36,965 bases of DNA from assembly GCA_036653075.1 (NCBI GenBank), contig JAVVUQ010000008.1, forward strand, positions 1 to 36,965. Reading direction: 5' to 3'. This stretch comes from JAVVUQ01 sp036653075 (GTDB lineage Bacteria > Bacillota > Clostridia > Christensenellales > CAG-314). The first letter of the stretch is position 1. The number at the start of each line of letters is the position of its first letter. Below are positions 1 through 7,863 of this stretch, piece by piece. The notes below the pieces were generated by a model, which was not told the DNA's origin, ran no database searches, and saw nothing but the letters and a program-made list of their open reading frames with translations. Both the position numbers and the translations under genes were made by a program.

Positions 1-130
1 TTAATTCTAAATTTAAATTCTAATTTTATTCCAAAGTTATCTTTTTAATTCTAAATTTAAATTCTAATTTTATTCCAAAGTTATCTTTTTAATTCTAAAA
101 TTAAATTCTAATTTTAAATTTTAATATTTT
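1..130. repeat. 44-bp AT-rich tandem repeat at window edge
   Basis: Two near-identical 44-bp units start at 1 and 45, and a third, diverging copy starts at 89. Each unit begins TTAATTCTAAATTTAAATTC and carries a CCAAAGTTATC segment that is the only non-AT-rich part. Beyond about 130 the sequence to 235 is irregular AT-rich DNA with no gene visible. The TTAATTCTAATTTTAT core reappears in the array at 24581-24756. No inverted repeats, integrase-like context or coding potential are seen, so this looks like a minisatellite and not a mobile element. Confidence 0.85.
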
Positions 131-258
131 TTATTCTAATGTTATTAAATAAATCTTTGAATTTTGTATTATAATTTTAATAAATTATAATTATAATAAT
201 TTATATTAAATTATATTTATTTTTGTATGTGTAATTTCTTTACTGTTATTTATACACA

Positions 259-292
259 TTATACCGCTCAACGAATTTGCTGAGCGGTATAA
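259..292 (-). terminator. hairpin terminator after secY
   Basis: A perfect 12-bp stem (259-270 with 281-292, including TACCGCTCA/TGAGCGGTA) has a 10-nt loop and sits 44 nt past the secY stop. The following minus-strand sequence is AT-rich but has only a weak U-tract, so termination efficiency is uncertain. It marks the likely end of the S10-spc operon, because no further gene of the usual cluster follows. Confidence 0.6.
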
Positions 293-335
293 CCATAAAA
301 GCAATTTTTTATCTAATAGTGTATTTTATTGCTCT

Positions 336-1673
336 TTATTTCATAAAGCCTTTGTAGTGTCTCATCATAATTTGTTGTTGTAAAGCCTTATCAAATTCAA
401 GTGCAACGCTTACGACGATTAGCATACCTGTTGCGCCGAAAGCAGACAAAAGAAGGTTTGAATTTTCTGGTCCGCCAATCCAGCTAAAAATAAGTGATGG
501 AACCAAAGCCATAATAGCTAAGAATACTGCGCCATAAAGGGTAATTCTCTTAACGACTCTGCCCAAGTAATCGCCTGTTTGTCTACCCGGTCTAATGCCC
601 GGAACGAACCCGCCGTTTTGTTGTAAGTTTTTGCTAACATCAGCTGGATTAAAGGTTATCATACTATAAAAGTATGCGAAAGCTAAAATCAATATGCTTA
701 GAAGCAAGCTATACAGCCAACCGCCGCTTTGTAAGTATGTTTTCACGCCTTCTGCAAAGCCGCTGCCTCTAAAGAATGTTTCGCCGATAATCGAAGGTAA
801 ACTCAATATAGCGAAGGCAAAAATCAATGGTAAAACGCCAGAAGCGTTAACTTTAAGAGGAATATACGTTGATTGTCCGCCGTACATTTTGTTACCTTTG
901 ACTTGTTTAGCATATTGGACTGGTATTTTTCTTTCTCCGCCGTCAACTAAGACGATGAAGCCGAATACTAATACTAATACGCCAAGGAATACGAATAATT
1001 GCCATCCGTTACCTGCGATAAAGCCTTTTGTGATGATATCTTCTATCATTTTAATAATAGCTTGCCCGCCGCTTGCGATAATACCAACGAAAATTAACAT
1101 TGATATACCGTTTGAAATGCCGTGTTCGGTAATTCTTTCGCCTATCCACATACAAAGTGATGAACCTGCTGTAAATATTAATGTAACGAATATAAATACT
1201 ACCCATTCAGGCAAATTGCCTGTTCCAAACAAATTTAAGTTGAATAATGGTAAATCAGCTGTTGTTTGCGCTTTAAATGTAAATAAAATTCCAAGTGATT
1301 GCGCTAACGCTAAGCCTAATGTTGAATAACGAGTAATTTTGTTTATTTTATTACGTCCTTCTTCTCCTTCCTTGCTCATTCTTTCGAGAGCTGGAATTGC
1401 TACTGTTAATAACTGAATAATGATAGACGCATTGATGTAAGGGGATATACCTATTGCAAATAGTGTTCCTTGGCTTAAAGCTCCGCCTGTTATGGCGTTC
1501 ATAATACCAAACAAGCTTGTTTGGTCTTTTGTTAATGCTTCAAACGCTAACGTAGATATTCCCGGTACTGGGATAAACGAACCTAATCTGTAAATTAATA
1601 CAAACAAGAGGGTTATCAATATCTTTTTCCTTACTTCTGGAATCTTAAACGAATTCTTCAGTGTATCAATCAT
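336..1673 (-). CDS. secY: Protein translocase subunit SecY
   Basis: SecY forms the protein-conducting channel of the Sec translocon in the cytoplasmic membrane with SecE and SecG. The 445-residue product has the family's usual length and its ten hydrophobic segments. Hallmarks seen are IPVPGIS near the start of the first periplasmic region, GISPYINASIIIQLL in the plug/TM2 region, the cytoplasmic MSKEGEEGRNKIN loop, NPADVSKNLQQNGGFVPGIRPG (with conserved Gly/Pro/Arg) and a C-terminal QQQIMMRHYKGFMK tail. The ATG overlaps the rplO stop by one base (TAATG), which implies translational coupling. It is the last gene of the operon. In most Bacillota adk, map and infA follow; here a hairpin and AT-rich repeats do. 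Confidence 0.97.
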   Translation of the reverse strand: MIDTLKNSFKIPEVRKKILITLLFVLIYRLGSFIPVPGISTLAFEALTKDQTSLFGIMNAITGGALSQGTLFAIGISPYINASIIIQLLTVAIPALERMSKEGEEGRNKINKITRYSTLGLALAQSLGILFTFKAQTTADLPLFNLNLFGTGNLPEWVVFIFVTLIFTAGSSLCMWIGERITEHGISNGISMLIFVGIIASGGQAIIKMIEDIITKGFIAGNGWQLFVFLGVLVLVFGFIVLVDGGERKIPVQYAKQVKGNKMYGGQSTYIPLKVNASGVLPLIFAFAILSLPSIIGETFFRGSGFAEGVKTYLQSGGWLYSLLLSILILAFAYFYSMITFNPADVSKNLQQNGGFVPGIRPGRQTGDYLGRVVKRITLYGAVFLAIMALVPSLIFSWIGGPENSNLLLSAFGATGMLIVVSVALEFDKALQQQIMMRHYKGFMK

Positions 1674-2149
1674 TATTCGGCTACCTCTGCATCATTGCAC
1701 GCATTAGTTAAAACTATTGCCTTGCCACCTGCCGACTCAATCGCTTTTACTGCCGACTGTGAGAACTTGTGTGCGTACACAGTCAAGCTCTTTGACAACG
1801 TTCCGTCGCCCAACACTTTTAGTCCGTAAAAATGTTTAATCGTGACTAAACGCATTTCGATTAATAATTCTGGTGTTACTTCCACTCCATTATCAAAGTT
1901 TTCAAGTAAGCCAACGTTTATTGTAGCGTACACTTTTTCAAACTGGTTATAGAAACCACGTTTAGGCAAGCGTCGCGCTAATGGCATTGTGCCGCCTTCA
2001 AAACCCGGACGTACTCCGCCGCCGCTTCTTGCCCATTGCCCTTTGTGACCCTTACCGCTCGTTTTGCCAAGTCCGCTGCCTATGCCTCGTCCAAGTCTTT
2101 TCGTAGCCGTTTTTGCTCCCGGAGCAGGAGCGATTGTGTGAATATTCAT
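1673..2149 (-). CDS. rplO: 50S ribosomal protein L15
   Basis: L15 is a large-subunit protein that binds 23S rRNA late in assembly. The 158-residue product has the typical Gly/Lys/Arg-rich N-terminal arm (KRLGRGIGSGLGKTSGKGHK, then a GGGVRPGFEGGTMPL segment) that threads into rRNA, followed by the globular domain with PKRGFYN and a C-terminal VKAIESAGGKAIVL motif. The start is fixed by GGAGG ten bases upstream. A 90-nt spacer separates it from rpmD, the widest gap inside the operon apart from the leader; I found no convincing regulatory structure there. The secY start overlaps its stop codon. Confidence 0.97.
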   Translation of the reverse strand: MNIHTIAPAPGAKTATKRLGRGIGSGLGKTSGKGHKGQWARSGGGVRPGFEGGTMPLARRLPKRGFYNQFEKVYATINVGLLENFDNGVEVTPELLIEMRLVTIKHFYGLKVLGDGTLSKSLTVYAHKFSQSAVKAIESAGGKAIVLTNACNDAEVAE

Positions 2150-2239
2150 AAAAACTTAACCTCCGTTCTATTTTGTACCGCTTTTTTTGGTATAGGTTAA
2201 ACTCTCGCTTACCCATACCGATGCGGTTACTTTAAAGTT

Positions 2240-2506
2240 TTATTCTGTTACTTCTTCAACTTTTACAAGGTGTCTTACCTTGAAAAGCATTCCTGCTATT
2301 GCATCGTTTATTTCAAAAACGTTACTTTGGCGGATTTTATGAAGTCCCAATGCTTCTACTGTTGCTTGTTGGTCGTCTAAGCAAGCGATGGTGCTTTTTA
2401 TCAATGTCACTTTCACTTTCTTGCCTGTTATTACATAAGGCATTTCGCCTTTCTCAAGCTTTTTCTTACATAACGGCTTTTTAGCCTCTATCACATATCT
2501 TGCCAT
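2240..2506 (-). CDS. rpmD: 50S ribosomal protein L30 with N-terminal extension
   Basis: Residues 29-88 are a normal bacterial L30 (KVKVTLIKSTIACLDDQQAT, then ALGLHKIRQSNVFEINDAIAGM with the conserved GL-KI/VRH layout), a protein bound to 23S rRNA. Ahead of it are about 28 extra Lys/Glu-rich residues not found in the usual 58-61-residue protein. The upstream start is supported by GAGGTG five to eight bases before ATG. A second in-frame ATG at residue 22 has only a weak AAAGG before it, so initiation there, giving a 67-residue protein, cannot be excluded. It lies 9 nt after rpsE. Confidence 0.9.
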   Translation of the reverse strand: MARYVIEAKKPLCKKKLEKGEMPYVITGKKVKVTLIKSTIACLDDQQATVEALGLHKIRQSNVFEINDAIAGMLFKVRHLVKVEEVTE

Positions 2507-2515
2507 TTTGCACCT

Positions 2516-3220
2516 CTATCCTCTAATCTCTTCGACGGTTTTGCCTCTTAAAGTCGCAACCTGCTCGATAGTTCTTAGGCATCTCAATCCTTCAATTGTT
2601 GCCTTTACGCAGTTTACAGGATTATTTGAACCATAGGATTTTGTCAAAATATCTTTTATTCCAACAGCTTCAAGCACATTTCTGACTGGTCCGCCTGCTA
2701 TTACGCCTGTTCCTGGCGCTGCTGGTAACATCAATACGTTTCCACGTCCAAATCTTCCTATTGTTTCGTGTGGTATTGTTGTGCCTACTAAGGATATGTC
2801 TATCATATTTCTTTTCGCTGCTTGTTGCGCTTTTTCTATCGCTTGCGGTACTTCGCCCGCTTTGCCCATACCTACGCCTACTTTTCCTTTTCCGTCGCCT
2901 ACTACTACTAACGCTGAAAATCTCATCGTTCGTCCGCCTTTTACAACCTTTGTTACTCGGTTGATTGATACGGTCTTTTTGATTAAATCGTCTTGTTCTC
3001 TTTGGTCACGGTTATCTCGACGTGGTCTTCTATCTCCAAACCTTTTATCATCGCCCTGTCCTGCGTTTCCGCCAAACTGTGGTCGATTGTTGTTATTATT
3101 GCCCCTGTTATTGTTATCGAATCTGCGTTGCCCTTGCGGCTTATCTACTTGAGCCGTTTGAGCTGGTTGTTCGGTTGTTACAACATTTGCATTAGTTACT
3201 ACTTCTTCAACGTTTGTCAC
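2516..3220 (-). CDS. rpsE: 30S ribosomal protein S5 with disordered N-terminal tail
   Basis: S5 is a small-subunit protein needed for decoding fidelity and for the mRNA-entry helicase. The double-stranded-RNA-binding fold begins about residue 79 (LIKKTVSINRVTKVVKGG, then RFSALVVVGDGKGKVGVGMG), followed by the second domain (VLMLPAAPGTGVIAGGPVR). The total of 234 residues exceeds the usual 160-170 because of a roughly 78-residue N-terminal tail rich in Asn, Gln, Arg, Gly and Asp, with an NNNRGNNNNN run. The start codon is GTG (3218-3220), with AGGAGG eight bases upstream. It sits 12 nt after rplR. The tail is predicted disordered; its role is unknown. Confidence 0.95.
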   Translation of the reverse strand: MTNVEEVVTNANVVTTEQPAQTAQVDKPQGQRRFDNNNRGNNNNNRPQFGGNAGQGDDKRFGDRRPRRDNRDQREQDDLIKKTVSINRVTKVVKGGRTMRFSALVVVGDGKGKVGVGMGKAGEVPQAIEKAQQAAKRNMIDISLVGTTIPHETIGRFGRGNVLMLPAAPGTGVIAGGPVRNVLEAVGIKDILTKSYGSNNPVNCVKATIEGLRCLRTIEQVATLRGKTVEEIRG

Positions 3221-3232
3221 CTTCGCTACCTC

Positions 3233-3595
3233 CTAAAACTTTAATCCGGCTTCTCTTGCGCCATCCGCAACTGCCTTCACTCTGCCAGTGTAGATATACC
3301 CGCCTCTGTCAAACACAACTTCTGTTATGCCTTTCTCGATTGCGACTTTTGCTACTGCATTACCTACTGCCTTTGCAGCCTCTGTCTTAGTCTTTCCAGT
3401 CAGCTCTTTATTTAAAGCTAAACTTGACGCCGAAGCAAGCGTGATACCTTGTACATCATCGATAACTTGAGCATATATATATACTGTACTTCTATATACG
3501 TTAAGACGTGGACGACTACCCGTTCCGAATACCTTTTCTCGTACTCTTTCATGACGAATCCTTCTGTCTGCGTTCTTATCTTTTTTTGCTATCAT
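3233..3595 (-). CDS. rplR: 50S ribosomal protein L18
   Basis: L18 binds 5S rRNA and joins it to the central protuberance together with L5. The 120-residue product has the expected length, an Arg/Lys-rich start (DRRIRHERVREKVFGT), the RPRLNVYRSTVYIYAQVIDD strand pair and the conserved C-terminal FDRGGYIYTGRVKAVADGAR. AAGGAG precedes the ATG. It lies 11 nt after rplF and 12 nt before rpsE, in the standard spc order. Confidence 0.97.
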   Translation of the reverse strand: MIAKKDKNADRRIRHERVREKVFGTGSRPRLNVYRSTVYIYAQVIDDVQGITLASASSLALNKELTGKTKTEAAKAVGNAVAKVAIEKGITEVVFDRGGYIYTGRVKAVADGAREAGLKF

Positions 3596-3606
3596 AACTC
3601 ACTCCT

Positions 3607-4146
3607 TTACTTGTTGGTCTTGCCTTCCTTAATCACTACGGTTTCGTCTTTATATCTTATACCGTATGAGTGGTAAGGCTCAACAACACGTTTTGCTCTG
3701 ATGTTTGCTGCGGTTTGTCCAACTAATTCTTTGTCTATCCCTTTTACGATAACATCTGTTAAAGTCGGACATTCAAAGCTTATTCCTTCTGGTGGGTCTA
3801 TTTCCACAGTGTGCGAGTATCCAATATTAAGCACTAACTTTTTACTGTTTACTGCTGCTTTATAGCCTACGCCATTTATAACCAATGCTTTTGTATAGCC
3901 TGCTGTTACGCCTACTACCATATTATTTATTAATGTTCTATACAATCCGTGTTGCGCTTTTACGTAACTTTCTTCATTTTTACGTGTAAAGTGTAATACG
4001 TTTCCTTGTAATTCACATATAATATTATCATCGCATATACTTCTGCTTAAAGTACCTTTCGGCCCTTTTACTGTGATATCACTACCGTCTATATTTACTA
4101 TTACGCCCGCTGGTAATGTGATGGGCAGTCTTCCTATTCTTGACAT
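3607..4146 (-). CDS. rplF: 50S ribosomal protein L6
   Basis: L6 binds the sarcin-ricin region of 23S rRNA near the factor-binding site. The 179-residue product carries the two repeated beta-alpha domains of the family: MSRIGRLPITLPAGV and ITVKGPKGTLSRSI in the first, ATRAKR-like IRAKRVVEPYHSYGIRY and the lysine-rich end in the second. An AAGGAGGG ribosome-binding site precedes ATG. It is 10 nt after rpsH. Nothing unusual is seen. Confidence 0.97.
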   Translation of the reverse strand: MSRIGRLPITLPAGVIVNIDGSDITVKGPKGTLSRSICDDNIICELQGNVLHFTRKNEESYVKAQHGLYRTLINNMVVGVTAGYTKALVINGVGYKAAVNSKKLVLNIGYSHTVEIDPPEGISFECPTLTDVIVKGIDKELVGQTAANIRAKRVVEPYHSYGIRYKDETVVIKEGKTNK

Positions 4147-4156
4147 AATACCCTCC

Positions 4157-4552
4157 TTACCATACGTAAGCCAAGACTTCTCCGCCTTGGTTTAATGTGC
4201 GCGCTTTTTTATCTGTCATTACGCCTTTGCTTGTGCTAAGTATTGCAATGCCCAAACCATTGAGTACTTTTGGTACGTCGGTACTTTTTGCATATACTCT
4301 TAGTCCCGGTTTGCTTATTCTTTTAAGCCCTGTTACTACTTTTTGTTTATCTACATATTTTAACGTAATCACTATAATTCCTTGAATACCGTCGTCTTTT
4401 ACTTCAAAACTTGACACGTATCCTTCTTCGCATAGTATTTGCGCTATCGCTTTTTTCATATTCGATGCCGGAATTTCTACGGCAGGGTGCTTTGCAGTCA
4501 AAGCGTTTCTTATGCGTGTAAGCATATCCGCAATGGGATCAGTTATTACCAT
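4157..4552 (-). CDS. rpsH: 30S ribosomal protein S8
   Basis: S8 is a primary 16S rRNA-binding protein and, in enterobacteria, the translational repressor of the spc operon. The 131-residue product is full length, with DPIADMLTRIRNALTAKH at the N-terminus, KVVTGLKRISKPGLRVY in the middle and the conserved C-terminal signature ILSTSKGVMTDKKARTLNQ leading to GGEVLAYVW. AGGAGG precedes ATG. It follows rpsN by 18 nt. Confidence 0.97.
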   Translation of the reverse strand: MVITDPIADMLTRIRNALTAKHPAVEIPASNMKKAIAQILCEEGYVSSFEVKDDGIQGIIVITLKYVDKQKVVTGLKRISKPGLRVYAKSTDVPKVLNGLGIAILSTSKGVMTDKKARTLNQGGEVLAYVW

Positions 4553-4570
4553 AATCTACCTCCTACCTTA

Positions 4571-4756
4571 TTACCAGCTTGCTTTAGTTACTCCAGGAAT
4601 CTCGCCTTTGTATGCAAGCTCTCTGAAGCATATTCTGCAAATGCCATATTTACGAAGCACCGCATGCGGTCTACCACACAGCGAACATCTTGTATATCCC
4701 CTTGTGCTGTACTTCGGAGTCTTTTGTTGTTTGTTTATCATAGCTTTCTTTGCCAT
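4571..4756 (-). CDS. rpsN: 30S ribosomal protein S14, zinc-binding (type Z)
   Basis: This is the short, 61-residue S14 of Gram-positive bacteria and thermophiles. Four cysteines arranged CSLC (24-27) and CRIC (40-43) form the zinc ribbon, so it is the zinc-containing (C+) form and not the roughly 100-residue zinc-free paralogue. The C-terminal IPGVTKASW is the family ending. A GGAGG site precedes ATG, and it sits 12 nt after rplE as usual for the spc operon. Confidence 0.97.
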   Translation of the reverse strand: MAKKAMINKQQKTPKYSTRGYTRCSLCGRPHAVLRKYGICRICFRELAYKGEIPGVTKASW

Positions 4757-4768
4757 AAATTACCTCCG

Positions 4769-5422
4769 TTATGCCTTAAAGGGCATTCCCATTAGAGCTA
4801 ACAATTCTCTCGATTCTTCATCGGTTTTTGCCGTTGTTACTATCGAAATGTCAAATCCTCTGGTTTTTTCTACTTGATCATATACTATCTCTGGGAATAT
4901 CAATTGTTCTCTTACGCCCAATGTATAGTTGCCTCTGCCGTCAAACGATCCTGTTGGTACGCCTCTAAAGTCTCTTACTCTTGGTAATGCTACCGACATC
5001 AATTTATCTAAAAATTCATACATTCTTAAATTCCTCAATGTTACTTTAGCTCCTACCGCCATTCCTTCACGCACTTTAAAGTTCGCTACTGATTTCTTAG
5101 CGTTTGTAACTATTGGCTTTTGTCCTGTTATCTGCCTTAATTCCTCCACAAACAACTGGAAGCTTTTGCTGTTATCCTTTGCGTCGCCAAGTCCTGTGTT
5201 TACTACTATCTTTACTACTTTTGGTACTTGATTTATATTCTTATATCCAAAATGCTTTACCATCTGAGGTATAACATTTGTCTTATAATGTACAAACAAT
5301 CTGTTCGGCTCACTCGGCTTATAATTCACTTCTGCCGCTACTGGCGCTGCCGTTACTTCTTTTTTGTCTTTCTTGACTTTCGCTGTTTTGTCAACTGCTA
5401 CTTTCTCAACCTTATCTGCCAT
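4769..5422 (-). CDS. rplE: 50S ribosomal protein L5 with N-terminal extension
   Basis: L5 binds 5S rRNA and contacts tRNA and S13 across the subunit interface. From about residue 42 the protein is a standard L5 (VHYKTNVIPQMVKHFGYKN, KIVVNTGLGDAKDN, TGQKPIVTNAKKSVANFKVR, DFRGVPTGSFDGRGNYTLG, and the C-terminal TTAKTDEESRELLALMGMPF). The 217-residue length exceeds the usual 179 because of a leading Lys/Val/Ala-rich segment of about 38 residues. The start is well supported by AAGGAGG upstream. The extension looks flexible and basic; its role is unknown. Confidence 0.95.
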   Translation of the reverse strand: MADKVEKVAVDKTAKVKKDKKEVTAAPVAAEVNYKPSEPNRLFVHYKTNVIPQMVKHFGYKNINQVPKVVKIVVNTGLGDAKDNSKSFQLFVEELRQITGQKPIVTNAKKSVANFKVREGMAVGAKVTLRNLRMYEFLDKLMSVALPRVRDFRGVPTGSFDGRGNYTLGVREQLIFPEIVYDQVEKTRGFDISIVTTAKTDEESRELLALMGMPFKA

Positions 5423-5436
5423 AATGCTTTACCTCC

Positions 5437-5853
5437 TTAATTATTTTCTTTCTTTACTGTTCTTCTTACTGCTTTCTTTTCAGCTTTTTGCGAATCTTTG
5501 TATTCTAATACAGTCCGTACGCCTTTGTGAGCGCATTTCTTGCATAATCTTACTTTCTTTCCGTCTTCAGCTTCTTCTACGCCATATCTTACGCCTGTTT
5601 TGCATACGTCGCAATATAACAATACGTTACTTGCGTCAATTGCACGAGGTCTGCTCACTATTCCACCTTGCTCATTTGCTTTCTTAGGTTTCGTGTGTTT
5701 CTTTACTATATTAAGGCCTTCAATTACTACGGTGTTGTCATCAGGATTAACTAAGGTTACTTTTCCTCTCTTTCCTTTTGCAGCATTATCTCCATCGCTC
5801 TTTCCTACCATAATTTGTACCATATCGCCTTTTTTTACGTGAACCTTATTCAT
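5437..5853 (-). CDS. rplX: 50S ribosomal protein L24 with zinc ribbon
   Basis: L24 starts large-subunit assembly by binding the 5' domain of 23S rRNA. A KOW-type start (VHVKKGDMVQIMVGKSDG, then GKRGKVTLVNPDDNTVVIEG) and NIVKKHTKP identify it. The second half has CDVC at 81-84 and CKKC at 104-107, the four-cysteine ribbon seen in many clostridial L24 proteins. At 138 residues it is longer than the common 102-110 because of a Lys-rich C-terminal tail from about 118. AAGGAGG precedes ATG. Confidence 0.95.
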   Translation of the reverse strand: MNKVHVKKGDMVQIMVGKSDGDNAAKGKRGKVTLVNPDDNTVVIEGLNIVKKHTKPKKANEQGGIVSRPRAIDASNVLLYCDVCKTGVRYGVEEAEDGKKVRLCKKCAHKGVRTVLEYKDSQKAEKKAVRRTVKKENN

Positions 5854-5865
5854 CGTTACGCCTCC

Positions 5866-6234
5866 TTACAGCACTTCCGGAGCCAAAGAAACTATTTTCA
5901 TATAGTCCTTTTCTCTGAGTTCTCTCGCAACGGGCCCAAAGATACGGGTTCCCTTTGGTTGCTTTTGAGCGTCTATAATTACTGCTGCGTTATCGTCAAA
6001 TCTTATATACGTGCCATCTTTTCTGCCTACGCCTTGATTTGTTCTAACTATTACTGCTTTAACTACCTCGCCTTTCTTTACTGCTCCACCCGGAGTAGCG
6101 CTCTTTACGCTTGCTACTATTACATCACCGATGTTGCCAAACTTGCGGAGGGATCCGCCAAGCACTTTTATGCACATCAGTTCTTTTGCGCCGCTATTGT
6201 CGGCTGCTTTTAATCTGGTTTGCGGTTGTACCAT
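5866..6234 (-). CDS. rplN: 50S ribosomal protein L14
   Basis: L14 lies at the subunit interface and is the docking site for the silencing factor RsfS. The 122-residue product has the standard length and motifs: MVQPQTRLKAADNSGAKELM, GDVIVASVKSATPGG, KKGEVVKAVIVRTNQGVGRK, DGTYIRFDDNAAVII and the ending PKGTRIFGPVARELREKDYM. AGGAGG precedes ATG. It follows rpsQ by 15 nt. Confidence 0.97.
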   Translation of the reverse strand: MVQPQTRLKAADNSGAKELMCIKVLGGSLRKFGNIGDVIVASVKSATPGGAVKKGEVVKAVIVRTNQGVGRKDGTYIRFDDNAAVIIDAQKQPKGTRIFGPVARELREKDYMKIVSLAPEVL

Positions 6235-6249
6235 AACTTTCCTCCTATT

Positions 6250-6504
6250 CTATTTAGCTTTTTCGATTATTTCAACTAAACGCCAATTCTTATCCTTAGA
6301 CAACTTCCTCGTTTCAGCTATTAATACTTTATCGCCTATTCCGCATTGGTTATTTTCATCGTGCGCCTTGAATTTCTTTGTCTGTGTGACTGTCTTTTTG
6401 TACAACGGGTGTTTATACTTCTCAATTACGGAAACAACTATGGTCTTTTCCATCTTGTTGCTTGTAACCAATCCCACTCTCGTCTTTCTTAATGCTCTTT
6501 CCAT
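6250..6504 (-). CDS. rpsQ: 30S ribosomal protein S17
   Basis: S17 is a primary 16S rRNA-binding protein. With ATG at 6504 the product is 84 residues, the family length (ERALRKTRVGLVTSNKMEKT, KHPLYKKTVTQTKKFKAHDE, then GDKVLIAETRKLSKDKNWRL). I chose this start over an upstream in-frame ATG at 6552 because AGGAGG sits nine bases before it and because the longer form would overlap rpmC by 35 nt. An intervening GTG at 6510 lies only three bases from the AGGAGG, too close for good initiation. Confidence 0.95.
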   Translation of the reverse strand: MERALRKTRVGLVTSNKMEKTIVVSVIEKYKHPLYKKTVTQTKKFKAHDENNQCGIGDKVLIAETRKLSKDKNWRLVEIIEKAK

Positions 6505-6517
6505 TGTCACGCGCCTC

Positions 6518-6724
6518 CTATGCCTGTTTGCGTGATGAAATTTCTCTTTCACGCAATACGGTCTTAACTCTGGCTATATCTTTCTTACAAGTAACCAATG
6601 TCATTGGATTGGTTAATTGTCCTGAAGAAAGACTCAAACGAAGGTTAAATAATTCTTTCTTTAACTCACCTATTTTCTTCTCCAACTCTTCAGTTGTCAA
6701 ACTATGAACATAACTCGCTTGCAT
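6518..6724 (-). CDS. rpmC: 50S ribosomal protein L29
   Basis: L29 lies at the peptide exit tunnel and helps form the docking site for trigger factor and SRP. The 68-residue product has the two-helix layout: LTTEELEKKIGELKKELFNL, then RLSLSSGQLTNPMTL and a basic tail. The ATG at 6724 overlaps the rplP stop by one base (TGATG), which suggests coupled translation; a TTG codon directly before it is a less likely start. Confidence 0.95.
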   Translation of the reverse strand: MQASYVHSLTTEELEKKIGELKKELFNLRLSLSSGQLTNPMTLVTCKKDIARVKTVLREREISSRKQA

Positions 6725-7176
6725 CAAACTTCACCGCCTTCTCTATTCTCTACAACTGTCGATATTACGCCCGAACGTTTTATAAACTTACATTTTATCG
6801 GCAATTTATATGATGCCAATCTTAACGCTTCTTTCGCTGTTTCTTCAGTTATACCATTCATTTCAAACATTACTGTTCCCGGCTTAACTACTGCAACCCA
6901 ATATTCTGGCGAACCTTTCCCGCTTCCCATTCTTGTTTCTGCGGGCTTTTTTGTTACTGATTTATGTGGGAATATCTTTATCCATACATTTCCGCCACGT
7001 TTTATAAATCTTGTCATTGCAATACGCGCTGCTTCTATTTGGTTGGATTTTATCCAAGATGGCTCTAATGCCATCAATGCATAATCTCCGTATGTTATTG
7101 TGTTGCCCTTATGCGCAGCACCTTTCATTCTTCCTCGCATCTGTCTACGATGCTTTACTCTTTTAGGCATTAACAT
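6724..7176 (-). CDS. rplP: 50S ribosomal protein L16
   Basis: L16 is a late-assembling protein that helps position tRNA in the A site. The product is 150 residues with the family opening MLMPKRVKHRRQMRGRMKGA, then TITYGDYALMALEPSWI, the basic FIKRGGNVWIKIFPHKSVTK segment and the ETRMGSGKGSPEYWVAVVKP loop. The start at 7176 is preferred over an in-frame ATG at 7194, since AGGAGG lies eight bases before 7176 and the longer start would sit inside that site. It overlaps the 3' end of rpsC by 14 nt. Confidence 0.95.
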   Translation of the reverse strand: MLMPKRVKHRRQMRGRMKGAAHKGNTITYGDYALMALEPSWIKSNQIEAARIAMTRFIKRGGNVWIKIFPHKSVTKKPAETRMGSGKGSPEYWVAVVKPGTVMFEMNGITEETAKEALRLASYKLPIKCKFIKRSGVISTVVENREGGEV

Positions 7177-7855
7177 TCGATTTGCCTCCTTCATTTACAG
7201 GCTTCGGTTGAAGTTTAGCTTTTGGAAGTATTTCTCCCTTATAAACCCATACTTTTACGCCGATTTTGCCGAACGTTGTGTTCGCTTCTGCAAACCCATA
7301 ATCTATATCTGCTCTCAATGTGTGCAGAGGTATGCTTCCTTCGTGATACTGTTCTCTTCTTGCAATTTCAGCACCGTCTAATCGTCCGCTTACCATTGTT
7401 TTGATACCCTTTGCGCCAGAACGCATTGCGCGTCCCATTACTTGACGCATTGCGCGTCTAAAGGATACTCTTTTTTCAAGTTGCGCTGAAATTGCTTCAG
7501 CTACAAGCTGCGCTTCCATATCAGGACGCTTTACTTCAATGATATTTATATTCGCTTTAAGTGACGTTCTTATTAAAGCTTGCACTTCTTTCTTTATCTC
7601 TTCTGCGCCTGCTCCAGCTTTTCCGATTAACACGCCCGGTCTTCCCGTATATATGTCAAGCGTAAACTTATCGTCGCTTCTTTCTATTATCATCTGAGAT
7701 ATCGCCGCTTCGTAGTACTTTTTCTTTACGAACGTTCTTACTACTTTATCTTCTTTGATGTTTGTAGCAATATCTTTCTTGTCTGCGTACCATTTAGCGT
7801 TCCAGCCTTGGATGATACCAATCCTCATTCCGTGTGGATTAACTTTTTGTCCCAT
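7163..7855 (-). CDS. rpsC: 30S ribosomal protein S3
   Basis: S3 lines the mRNA entry tunnel and contributes to the ribosomal helicase. The 230-residue product has MGQKVNPHGMRIGI at the start, a type II KH domain with GRPGVLIGKAGAGAEEIKKE (residues about 71-90), and the C-terminal domain with RRAMRQVMGRAMRSGAKGIK and HTLRADIDYGFAEANTTFG. AGGAGG precedes ATG. It overlaps rplP and lies 8 nt after rplV. Confidence 0.97.
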   Translation of the reverse strand: MGQKVNPHGMRIGIIQGWNAKWYADKKDIATNIKEDKVVRTFVKKKYYEAAISQMIIERSDDKFTLDIYTGRPGVLIGKAGAGAEEIKKEVQALIRTSLKANINIIEVKRPDMEAQLVAEAISAQLEKRVSFRRAMRQVMGRAMRSGAKGIKTMVSGRLDGAEIARREQYHEGSIPLHTLRADIDYGFAEANTTFGKIGVKVWVYKGEILPKAKLQPKPVNEGGKSNVNA

Positions 7856-7863
7856 AACGCCTC

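Noticed and set aside
694..1329. Long plus-strand reading frame opposite secY, and similar plus-strand frames opposite other genes
   Set aside because: They mirror real minus-strand genes, lack ribosome-binding sites and have no recognisable protein features.
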